Virus record (IMG/VR): IMGVR_UViG_3300010885_012674
Location: 1-28,379 of that record
Length of the DNA: 28,379 nucleotides
Origin: a virus
Reading direction: 5' to 3' (one strand)
Part shown: piece after piece, positions 15,601 through 23,048 of the stretch
How the letters are laid out: each line of letters begins with the position of its first letter
Position numbering within the stretch: the first letter of the stretch is position 1
Program-made: the position numbers and the translations under genes
Notes under the pieces: generated by a model
Seen by the model: the letters and a program-made list of their open reading frames with translations, nothing else
What the model was told of the DNA's origin: nothing
Databases searched by the model: none

Positions 15601-18600
15601 TGAATTTTTGTAATGCTGAAATCGCCGTACCATCGGGATTGATTCCGGCAAGCTTGGTACGAAACTCTGGGTTACCCCACGCCTCAGCAACAAACTCTTG
15701 CACACTTGTTGCACCGTAAGCTGAATCAAGGGATGGCTTGACCTTGTTGAACAGAGCCGTAAGCTGTTTGGTAACAGGATGGTTTGCGTTGTCCAGCACG
15801 TGTGATAACGCACCGTGCACAGTCTCATGAATTAACGTGTGGTTGTTTAACCCAGTCTTTGAGTCCAACGTAATTGTGTTGGTTTCAGGGTCGAACATGC
15901 CGGATATAGGCTTACCCGCATCGTCTTTTAAATTATCAACAACTTTGACTTTGGTATCTGTTACACCACGCATGAGCAACTTGAGGATGCGCCCCGTCAA
16001 GCCACCGGTTTGGGCAGCGAGTGTGTTCAACGCATCAGTAAGATTGCCTGCTTGTAATTGCGCCTGCACGTTGTCGGGTAGGTCCCCGTCTAATGCCTCT
16101 TCAAGCTTTAACTTCTTACCCTTACCTTTACCCCCTGTTGCGGCTACTGGTGCAGGTTGCCCCCATTGAGCTACCAAGTGCGCTATGGCAGAGTTTGCTA
16201 CCGCATCATTCTTGGCTTTTAACCTAGCAACTTCAGCTTCTTGCTCGGCAGCGGTGAGTTTATTGTCTTGCTCTCCTTTGGGTAAAACTTTGGCTTCGGG
16301 TGCGGCTTTGGTTTCAGGCGTAGTTTTGGTTTCAGGCGCAGGAGTTTTGGGCGTGGCTTCGGCTTCCGCTTCTTCCTGCGCAGCCTGTTGTTTTGCTGCT
16401 TCAGCATCAGCCTTTTGCTTAGCGGCTTTAGTTGCAACATCAGCTTTTTGCTTAGCGGCTTTAGTTGCAACATCAGCTTTTTGCTTAGCTGCTTGCTCTT
16501 GCGTAGCTTTTTGCTTAGCGGCTTCAGCTTTAGCGTCAGCTTCGATGTCAGCTTTAGGCGTAGTTTTTGTCGCAGGAGTATTGGCTGCTTTTTTAGCACC
16601 ACCAACATAATCCTTACGTGCGTTTGCAAGGTCGCTAGGTATAAAAAATTCTTTTTCTGGTCTGCGCGAATATGCAGCGGGATTATCCCCTACGTCTTTG
16701 CCACCAGTTTTATTTTGCATATTAGAAACGCGATATTTTTCTACTTCCGCAGTAGGAACATCAACGTACGTCAAACGCCCATTGGGGTGCTCATTTTTTA
16801 AATACCAATTAGCTTCGTTGATGTCATCAGTAAACCACCGGTTTGACGCTGCTAACGTATTTTTGTAGTTATCAGATTCTTTAATCCAACTAGGAATATT
16901 AGGTTTGGGAGTATTGGAAGTAGTTTCTGCCCGATACAAACGAGTTGTTTTTGGTTGTGGGTAGGGTGCAAACGTACCACCACGTGGTCCTTGCAGATCA
17001 ATCTGGGCAAACGGCGGTTGTTTTAATATATCGTTAATTCGTTTTACAGCGGTGCGCGAACGTGGGTCACTGCGAGCGGCAAAAGCTTTACGCGCCTCTT
17101 CAAGTTGTTTGGCAACGTACGCACGATCAGCAGGCTTTGCTAAGTCTTTACCCAAGATATTTTGACGCACCGCAGCATTATTTGGTAAGAACAACCAATC
17201 AACCGACTCCTGATTTATGAGCGTATTGGGTTGAGCATCTGGCAATTCTTGCTCGTTAACCTGTGTACCTACACCCTGCCGAATACCCTCTGCCCGGGAG
17301 GGTACTGGTGTTTGTTTACGTGAAAACAAGTCAAGCTGTTGTTGTTGTGTTGGCTGTCCGGCTTGAATCGGTGAAATAGGTGCAGCACCTTGAGACGCTT
17401 TGGATAACCCAGCATCCGCCAAGTCACCTTGGGCATCGGTCAGGTCGCGCTGAATGCTTGACTGTTGAGCGATCTTATCTAATTCAGCCTGCTTTTGTGC
17501 CTCGCGTTGTTGCTCAGCAGCGGTGTACCCCATCTCGCTTTGCATTTGCGTCAAAGGAGCGTTTTGCAAAGTTGGAGCGGGCGCAGCGGGCGCAAATTGG
17601 AGTGCACCCTGCCTAGAGTCAGCACCAGCACCGCTTTGCATTTCTGCAAGCGTATCATCGCGTTGTTCGTTTCGTGCTTGCTTATAAGCAGCAATACCTG
17701 CTTCTTTGGGTGGTACACCTACGTCAATAAGCGCCTGTGTTAATTCTCTAGTACGTATTTCTACAGGGTCAGCTTGAAGCGCAACACTGCGCTCCGGCAC
17801 AATATCGCCCAGCAAGTCAGGTGATTGAGAGCCGAAAGTTTGTTCTAACTCTGCTTGACGCCGCTCACCAAAGTCCAAAGGCAACGATTCAGGACCGGCA
17901 GCGGTGGGTTCTACTGGTTCAGCAGCGGTGGGGGCCGGCGCTGTTACTGGCGCGGCGGGGCCTTGCATCTCATCAGGCAGCAGGGGGAGTTGTTCTGCAC
18001 CAGCAACCCGTCGGTTGTACTCTGTTTTAGCGGCTTCTTCTTGTGCGATTCTAGCTTCACGAGCATTTAATTCACGTTGCGCACGACCTCTTGCGCCTGC
18101 ACCGCTTACGCCACCAAACGCACCGCCAAGCACCGCACCGCCGATCAGGCTGTCTAGGTACTCTTCACGCGCTCCGGCATCTATGGTGCTGATACCCGCT
18201 TGCAAACGCTCAAGAAATTGCTGACCTACTTCAGTAAGACCTTCAACACCAGCAACCTTACCGCCGGTCATGCCTACGTTAGTTAATAAGTTGCGTTGTG
18301 CAATCGCCTTTAACTGCTCTTCTGTAAGTTCTTTACCTGCAGATTTAAAAATCCTGCTGATGCCGGGCATCATTCTAAATGACACAACGTCTAACAACGC
18401 TTGTGGAACTGCTGCTGCACCCGCAGCTATGATGTCTGTATCAGCTAGTCTGACACCGTTTTCTTGCACTTGCCGAGACAAGTTAGAGCCTGTAAATTGT
18501 GCACCCGATACCAAACCCGCACCAAGAGCGGCAGCAACACCAGTACCAAGACCAAGCGCACCAGCTACCGGAGCCGTACCAGCTAACACACCTGCAGCAA

Positions 18601-19057
18601 GCGGTGCTAGTGTATAGGCAGCAGACTGCCCAGCAAGTTCTTTAAACTTAAGCCATGGGTTTTCAAGCCAACCTTCTTCAGTACCTTTAAAGGTATTTGC
18701 CGCAGCTTGTTCGCTTTCCGCAGCAGAAGCTTCAGCCTTCTCCGTGTCCATGATGCCGGTACGACCAGCCAGCCGCTTAGTATCCGCAGCAAGCTGATAC
18801 CCGCTAGATTTTGCTGCTGCTAAGAACCCACCTTCGGGAATGGGCTTTGCCGCCTCTTGCGCTGCTTTTTCTGCTGCTTCTTGTATCGCCCTAGATTCTT
18901 CTTCACGAGCTTTGCGCATAGCCGCAAGAGAATTTGGTGCTGGTTCAGATTGCAACGATGGCAGAATATTTGTTTCGATAGCTTTTTGTATATCGTCCCG
19001 AGACATCCCATCGGGAAAATTCATAGGCCCAAAGCCTTCGATGTTAATAGTCTGCAT
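12689..19057 (-). CDS. Giant polyvalent virion/ejection protein with HExxH and ART-like regions
   Basis: The protein has 2122 residues and is the last gene of the late operon. The N-terminus (GFGPMNFPDGMSRDDIQKAI) is a motif seen at the start of phage internal virion proteins. Residues about 150-190 and 300-325 are hydrophobic Gly/Ala-rich segments that could cross a membrane. Residues about 703-790 look ADP-ribosyltransferase-like (LYRAE with R709, then RWFTDD). Residues 830-930 are an Ala/Lys/Gln coiled coil. HETVH (1077-1081) is a zinc metallopeptidase motif, with E1121 or E1125 (QEFVAEA) as third ligand. The C-terminal 750 residues are helical and resemble large-polyvalent-protein domains. 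The likely role is a DNA-ejection protein delivered into the host with enzymes attached. TAAGG upstream of the ATG is the ribosome binding site. Confidence 0.8.
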   Translation of the reverse strand: MQTINIEGFGPMNFPDGMSRDDIQKAIETNILPSLQSEPAPNSLAAMRKAREEESRAIQEAAEKAAQEAAKPIPEGGFLAAAKSSGYQLAADTKRLAGRTGIMDTEKAEASAAESEQAAANTFKGTEEGWLENPWLKFKELAGQSAAYTLAPLAAGVLAGTAPVAGALGLGTGVAAALGAGLVSGAQFTGSNLSRQVQENGVRLADTDIIAAGAAAVPQALLDVVSFRMMPGISRIFKSAGKELTEEQLKAIAQRNLLTNVGMTGGKVAGVEGLTEVGQQFLERLQAGISTIDAGAREEYLDSLIGGAVLGGAFGGVSGAGARGRAQRELNAREARIAQEEAAKTEYNRRVAGAEQLPLLPDEMQGPAAPVTAPAPTAAEPVEPTAAGPESLPLDFGERRQAELEQTFGSQSPDLLGDIVPERSVALQADPVEIRTRELTQALIDVGVPPKEAGIAAYKQARNEQRDDTLAEMQSGAGADSRQGALQFAPAAPAPTLQNAPLTQMQSEMGYTAAEQQREAQKQAELDKIAQQSSIQRDLTDAQGDLADAGLSKASQGAAPISPIQAGQPTQQQQLDLFSRKQTPVPSRAEGIRQGVGTQVNEQELPDAQPNTLINQESVDWLFLPNNAAVRQNILGKDLAKPADRAYVAKQLEEARKAFAARSDPRSRTAVKRINDILKQPPFAQIDLQGPRGGTFAPYPQPKTTRLYRAETTSNTPKPNIPSWIKESDNYKNTLAASNRWFTDDINEANWYLKNEHPNGRLTYVDVPTAEVEKYRVSNMQNKTGGKDVGDNPAAYSRRPEKEFFIPSDLANARKDYVGGAKKAANTPATKTTPKADIEADAKAEAAKQKATQEQAAKQKADVATKAAKQKADVATKAAKQKADAEAAKQQAAQEEAEAEATPKTPAPETKTTPETKAAPEAKVLPKGEQDNKLTAAEQEAEVARLKAKNDAVANSAIAHLVAQWGQPAPVAATGGKGKGKKLKLEEALDGDLPDNVQAQLQAGNLTDALNTLAAQTGGLTGRILKLLMRGVTDTKVKVVDNLKDDAGKPISGMFDPETNTITLDSKTGLNNHTLIHETVHGALSHVLDNANHPVTKQLTALFNKVKPSLDSAYGATSVQEFVAEAWGNPEFRTKLAGINPDGTAISALQKFTNIIKNFVRRLMGAEPKAVESAFDQVDRLMEAAISPAPDSRVGEALYMASANGTGAGVMSNLIDGVINNIPYTSNQVKNEIHHGITTTLPRGAQGAMLTTLPLPAFAEVASVDNTLPQAAQLNNIVQKHDGRLDKRLEAIEAVNDHAIKWWNKQSDSVKTNFKDVANTASRAGVDLFNIAGARKAFMKDPAELKAFDELVDKFNKLDAPAKVVYKDILDTYKQLRDDGAANLGAMVKDSITDPATSAHASSIIQKLFTQMGSIKGYIPFERKGEYRLSYELPNAPTPIVRQFENPKDRADAIAEAKAEGAMHIQEFSKLSEFNYKNTPAGSFMNTIVNTMQINKVPQNVMDKVIEQWIDMMPETSFAQGFRKRKGTLGFNEDVLDVFSRKPYTFARQVTNMETAGQVRSLLTKAREHVNATGATEEGRKFLAEFQRRASFAMNPDVAEWSNLMTTATFGMTLGANISSAAVNLTSIPIVIGPYLAGQYGPAASTQAIFAAGGAFLGSGTTHMVNGKEVRGGFSIENYDFNDPNLSPEKRRLKTLVERGKETGQFGRSLTKDILDTSKGGSKLAKVNAFMGYLMHHTERMNRQVALTAAYTLELDRLDNNPKPAERGLSGQEKENLAFDKALRTTELLNGGTSAMAAPSIAQGSIGRIAFMYKRYGVTQYYMLYKTAKDAMTGADPEVRKQAWKQLGWVSGSATLMAGVRGAPLYGAVRLLYDMFKDDDDDNFDTVMRKFAGDTAYGGLFNAATGLEIGSRVGLTDMIFKPSQSSSDKQTALDMAVEFVGGPAYGTAKRMIRGADLINEGHFSRGLEQMLPATLGNALKSTRYGAEGANTLRGDPITSEISPWNVGAQAFGFAPAEYTRQLEINANEKAISRYETEHRTKMLREFYMATRQGDSEGASKVMEQIQKWNAKHPYKGVAVTAETIRASMKQHMKETMMAQSGISISKARMPEFLRSMQEYEGN
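16413..16478 (-). repeat. Two 33-nt tandem repeats in the giant protein gene
   Basis: Two identical 33-nt units (16413-16445 and 16446-16478) are followed by a diverging third. They encode an 11-residue KQKADVATKAA-type repeat in the coiled-coil part of the 2122-residue protein. Length change by slippage would keep the frame. Confidence 0.85.
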
Positions 19058-19065
19058 GGCTTACC

Positions 19066-22000
19066 TTACTTCCAAGTTTGGGTTGCTGGATCGTATGTTG
19101 GAATACCGCCTTTACCTGAAAGTGTAGACATACCCAAAGCTTTTGCGGCGTTAGCATCTAATTCTAGTATACGCAAATCAAACGGTTTACTAGCTCTATC
19201 GCGTTCGACAGCTATTTGAGCTTGCAAAACTCTAAATGCTTCTTTAGCTTTTGGGTCTGCTTTTGGACCAGTAGCTTGCATACTAAGCATTTCGTACTGA
19301 CTTGTAAACGGTTTAAGAGCCGCATTTATTGCTGCTGTTTTTTGAGCTTCTACCCGAGTAGCTGACTCATTAAACCCTCTGTAAGCCGTTAATGCGTTTT
19401 GCGCTCTGGCATCATCTCGACGCGATTCTAGTTCTGCAACGCGTATTGTCATGTCATTACGCAAGCGAGCTTGGTTAATCTCAAATTCTTGAGCACGTTG
19501 AGTACGGTTATCTTCTGCAATTTGCAGTCGAGTCTTAGCGGCTTCCGCAGTAGCCTCTCTAGACGCACCAGCAGTGATACCAGCAGCTTGAATCTTGCCT
19601 TGGAAGTCCATAACAGTGTTGAAGTACTTGCCATACATCTCAGCAGCAAGTTTTTTATTGCCTTGCTTGAGCGACAACTTGTATTGACTAAATGCATCTT
19701 GAGCTTCGTCAGCTTTCTCAATGGCTTTGCGAGCTTCGGCTTGTGATGAGAAGTATTGCTTACCGCCTGCTTCCGCTAAACGCCTAATGCCATCTGACAA
19801 GTTCATGCCACCCATCATTGCGATACCCCCTGCAATCATGGCTTCGCTCATTACACCGCGTTCTTGCTTTTCAGCACGTTGCAGTTTACGTTCAGTACGT
19901 TTTTGCAAATCGGCAAGAACAGCTTTGTCTTCAGGATCAAACTCTGCGGCTTTCGCTACGTTTGCTGCGTACGTACCCCAACCAAATATGTCGCCAGCAC
20001 CGGCAACACCGGGAACCGTAGGCACAGCACCAAACCCACCAGCACCGGGAGTGCGAGGTGTAATAGCGTTAACAGGCGCAGTAGTACCAGTACGGGGTGC
20101 ACCACCAGCGGGAGTACCAACATCAGTAATACCACCCCCAGCAGGAGGTACAGCGGAAGTAGGAATAATGCCACCACCAACAGGAGCACCAGTGGCAGGA
20201 GTAGCCCCAGCAACAGGAGGTATAGCGGTGATGCCACCTAAATTAGGGTATTGCCCCGGACCTTCTTGAGCGTTGCCCGCATACATTTGTGCGGCAGTGT
20301 CAGCACGATTTTGTTGATCTTGTGCCATAGCTTGACGTTCGGCAAACAACTCAGTATCTCGGGCTATTTCACGCCCTGATGCATCCCAATTTGCCAATTC
20401 TGGAATTTGCCGGGCTTGTTGATCTTGTGCCACACCTTGACGTTCAGCAAACAACTCGGTATCTCGGGCTATTTCACGCCCTGATGCATCCCAATTTGCC
20501 ATCGTTTTATCGTTTGCCGGTGCCGGTATAACTTGCGAACGGGGTACTTTTGCGCCGCGTAAACCAAACATACCTTCTAACGATGGTTTTTTCTCTTTTA
20601 CATCTTCCAGTCTGACATCTGAACCAAACGTATCGTCTTCAGTAGCATCTTTACTACCCCCAGCAAGCGCAACAATCCCCCCGCCAGCCGCCATCACGGG
20701 CTGCTCAGCAATACCACCTTGCCCAGCAACTTCTTGAGCTACCGTCTGTGTTGGCATTTCGCCTTGAGGTTGACGCACACTAGCGCGTCTTGTCATCTCA
20801 GCTTTAACTTCAGCAAGTGCAACCGCATCTTTTACTGTACGAGCATAAGCTTGTAACTGCCCGTCAGTTAACTGCGACAACTTACTAGATAACGCAGCAG
20901 GGCTAGTAGCCGCCACCGCCCGAGGATCAACAACAGGTTGACCGCCCATAGCATAGCCCTGCACCGCGCCGCCACGGGCATAGCTCATCAAGCCGCCTTC
21001 CTTAGCGCTTTTATTCGTTGCACCATAAGCAGCAAGACCCGCGCCCAATATCTGAGGAGCCATAGCACCCGTGTTCTGGTACATAGTTTGTGAGGCTTGT
21101 GACATTGGTAAACCGCGCATCATGTCAGACTGGAACGCAAGCTGCTTGTATGGGTAGTTCATCTGGTCTTGGTACTGCTGGTAGGCAACGTTTAGACCCT
21201 GCTGTTGCAACGCTTGTTGCTGCGCACCGGCTTGCATCTGTGCTTGGTTGATTGCTTGTTGTTGACCAAACTGAGTCTGACCTAACGCGCCAAGTGTTGA
21301 AGCTGCCGAACCTGCCAAACCTAACCCAGCCAAACCGTACTGACCTGCACCCACCGCGCCTTGAACACCTTGCATACCAATGTTTGCACCAGCAATGCCC
21401 ATGTTACCGGCTGTCTGAGCGCCTTGCATACCCAATTGACCACCACCAATCATTAACTGACCGGCTTGGTTAGCACCTTGCATACCAAGACTAGCACCTT
21501 GCATACCCTGTGCTGTACCCGCTAACTGGCGGTCAACACCAGCGAGTCCGACCTGAGCACCTTGCATACCCTGTGCTGTGCCCGCCAATTGCGTATTAAC
21601 ACCTTGCAAACCTGTCTGTGCGCCTTGAAGCCCAGTCAAATAGTTTTGGTTAGCACCTTGTAAACCTGCGAGTCCAACTCCTGCACCTTGCATACCCAGC
21701 GAGGCGGCAGCTTGCATGTTTCTGTTAGCAACATCATAGGCAGTGTTGTAACCCTGACCAATCGCTTGGTTCATTGCGATATTCTTGTTGCGCTGGTTTT
21801 CCGCAAAGATTAACGCTTCACGGCTACCACCAAACGCACCTGCTTTAGTTGCGTTGCTCTGCCCCTGTGCACCCGAGATGCCATACTGACGTTGCATTTC
21901 AGCTAATTGTGGCTGCAACGATGCTTGTAAGTAAGGGTTCATGTACCCTTGAACCGCATACGGATTTTGTGCGCCCTGACCGTAGCCCAGACCAGCTTGC

Positions 22001-22644
22001 ATACCCGTCATGCCAACCCCGAGGTTAGCACCAGCCAAATTAGCGCCTTGAGCGCCATAGTTCATGCCTTGACCGCCGTAGTACGCCCCGCCTGCCGTGC
22101 CAATGTCCGCACCTTGAGCGCCATATGCAGAACCCATGTTGCCAAACTTAGCGCCACCTTCAACGCCAAGTTGTTGACCTAATTGCCCTGATTTAAAAGC
22201 TTCACCACCATAAGCATTGATGAGGTCAGCATTAGCAAAAGCGCCTTGTGCGCCTGCGCCTGCGTAAGTATTAGCTAGAGCAGCATTGACCGCAGCAGAG
22301 TTTGCGCCTTGAGAGCCGTAGTTTAGTGAAGCATTTTGCAGTGCTGCTGAGTTTTGATATGCACCAAGCCCGCCCGCGCCCGACTGAAACGCGAAATTAG
22401 AAGCATCTGTAAGTTGTGGTGCAACCTGTTGGTTGGCAATACCCGACATGCCCTGCACTTGCATGGGTGAGAATCCAGCAATTTGCTGACCTTGGTACGG
22501 CTGATACGGGTTGTTATTAATGTTGGTTAGCGCACTTGTCTGCCCCAACATGCTCTCAGCATAGGGCCGCGCGTATTCAGGAATGCTTGTGCTTGTAACC
22601 GTTTGGTTAGTTGGTGCTGATGATGATCCGCCGCCGCCGCTCAT
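19066..22644 (-). CDS. Gly/Gln/Ala-repeat virion structural protein, 1192 aa
   Basis: The N-terminus (MSGGGGSSSAPTNQTVTS, then PEYARPYAESML) resembles that of uncultured-phage structural proteins (memory). Residues about 95-470 are built of GMQGA/GAQGA-type repeats, including a 21-residue unit (GTAQGMQGAQVGLAGVDRQL) repeated twice, with a non-repeat SGAQGQSNATKAGAFGGSRE block. Around 545-570 is KEGGLMSYARGGAVQGYAMGG, also found in the 903-residue protein. A duplicated 86-nt block encodes NWDASGREIARDTELFAERQ twice. The last 250 residues are coiled coil. It could be a fibrous internal or tail component. The start overlaps the GNAT-like gene by 4 nt, and the stop TAAGG doubles as the ribosome binding site of the giant gene. 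Confidence 0.75.
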   Translation of the reverse strand: MSGGGGSSSAPTNQTVTSTSIPEYARPYAESMLGQTSALTNINNNPYQPYQGQQIAGFSPMQVQGMSGIANQQVAPQLTDASNFAFQSGAGGLGAYQNSAALQNASLNYGSQGANSAAVNAALANTYAGAGAQGAFANADLINAYGGEAFKSGQLGQQLGVEGGAKFGNMGSAYGAQGADIGTAGGAYYGGQGMNYGAQGANLAGANLGVGMTGMQAGLGYGQGAQNPYAVQGYMNPYLQASLQPQLAEMQRQYGISGAQGQSNATKAGAFGGSREALIFAENQRNKNIAMNQAIGQGYNTAYDVANRNMQAAASLGMQGAGVGLAGLQGANQNYLTGLQGAQTGLQGVNTQLAGTAQGMQGAQVGLAGVDRQLAGTAQGMQGASLGMQGANQAGQLMIGGGQLGMQGAQTAGNMGIAGANIGMQGVQGAVGAGQYGLAGLGLAGSAASTLGALGQTQFGQQQAINQAQMQAGAQQQALQQQGLNVAYQQYQDQMNYPYKQLAFQSDMMRGLPMSQASQTMYQNTGAMAPQILGAGLAAYGATNKSAKEGGLMSYARGGAVQGYAMGGQPVVDPRAVAATSPAALSSKLSQLTDGQLQAYARTVKDAVALAEVKAEMTRRASVRQPQGEMPTQTVAQEVAGQGGIAEQPVMAAGGGIVALAGGSKDATEDDTFGSDVRLEDVKEKKPSLEGMFGLRGAKVPRSQVIPAPANDKTMANWDASGREIARDTELFAERQGVAQDQQARQIPELANWDASGREIARDTELFAERQAMAQDQQNRADTAAQMYAGNAQEGPGQYPNLGGITAIPPVAGATPATGAPVGGGIIPTSAVPPAGGGITDVGTPAGGAPRTGTTAPVNAITPRTPGAGGFGAVPTVPGVAGAGDIFGWGTYAANVAKAAEFDPEDKAVLADLQKRTERKLQRAEKQERGVMSEAMIAGGIAMMGGMNLSDGIRRLAEAGGKQYFSSQAEARKAIEKADEAQDAFSQYKLSLKQGNKKLAAEMYGKYFNTVMDFQGKIQAAGITAGASREATAEAAKTRLQIAEDNRTQRAQEFEINQARLRNDMTIRVAELESRRDDARAQNALTAYRGFNESATRVEAQKTAAINAALKPFTSQYEMLSMQATGPKADPKAKEAFRVLQAQIAVERDRASKPFDLRILELDANAAKALGMSTLSGKGGIPTYDPATQTWK
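20311..20501 (-). repeat. Duplicated 86-nt block, 105-nt period
   Basis: Blocks at 20311-20396 and 20416-20501 are nearly identical and in frame. They encode two copies of NWDASGREIARDTELFAERQ with minor changes. This is a recent-looking duplication inside the 1192-residue gene. Confidence 0.85.
21300..22300 (-). repeat. Degenerate in-frame GMQGA-coding repeats
   Basis: About 1 kb of short degenerate repeats of varying period; one clear pair begins at 21494 and 21557 (63 nt, 21 residues). They encode glycine-, glutamine- and alanine-rich sequence. All units stay in frame, so this is protein-level repetition and not an intergenic array. Confidence 0.75.
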
Positions 22645-23048
22645 ATTGATACCCCTAAAATAATGTACTTTTCAGTGAACCCAAAGCGAACTAACAATTT
22701 GGCAACCGAGTCCCTTGTTGCACACTCAATTGTTGTTGCGCCGTTTGCTCGACAAATATTTTCAAGCTGCTTAAACGTGTCTTCGTTAATAATAAATTTA
22801 CCGCCCGTGCCCGTTACAAAAGCAACACGTTTTGTTGGCTTGTTGACAAACTCTACCGTCATCGCACCACAAAGTTTTTGCGCGTCATCTGTTGCAACTA
22901 ACAATAACCACTGACCTGTACACACGTACATTTGAATTTGGTCTAGGGTGTAGTCATCCTGAGCGTACTGTTGCGATTCCGCTAAAAAATCTTGAACTAA
23001 ACCCCAAGTTTGTGCGGCAAACGCAACAGGTACGTGCTGTATCTTCAT
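22641..23048 (-). CDS. GNAT-fold-like phage protein, 135 aa
   Basis: The protein follows the pattern of small phage GNAT-like proteins in the head-tail region: a helical start (WGLVQDFLAESQQ), DQIQMYVCTGQWLLLVATD, CGAMTVEF, then GGKFIINEDTFKQLENICRA, GATTIECATRDSVAKLLVRFGF and a final strand (YIILGVSI). The acetyl-CoA-binding Q/RxxGxG/A loop is not clear: GTGGKF stands in its place. Catalysis is therefore uncertain. T7 gp13 is an example of a virion-morphogenesis protein with a GNAT-like fold, so a structural role is at least as likely as acetylation. It is coupled by 4-nt overlaps to the genes on both sides. Confidence 0.7.
   Translation of the reverse strand: MKIQHVPVAFAAQTWGLVQDFLAESQQYAQDDYTLDQIQMYVCTGQWLLLVATDDAQKLCGAMTVEFVNKPTKRVAFVTGTGGKFIINEDTFKQLENICRANGATTIECATRDSVAKLLVRFGFTEKYIILGVSI

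Noticed and set aside
19721-20269. Open frame of 182 codons opposite the 1192-residue gene
   Set aside because: A shadow of biased codon use in a Gly/Pro/Ala-rich coding region, with no ribosome binding site or family match.
21300-22300. CRISPR-like or intergenic repeat array
   Set aside because: The repeats are in frame, unequal and inside one long coding sequence with no spacer structure.
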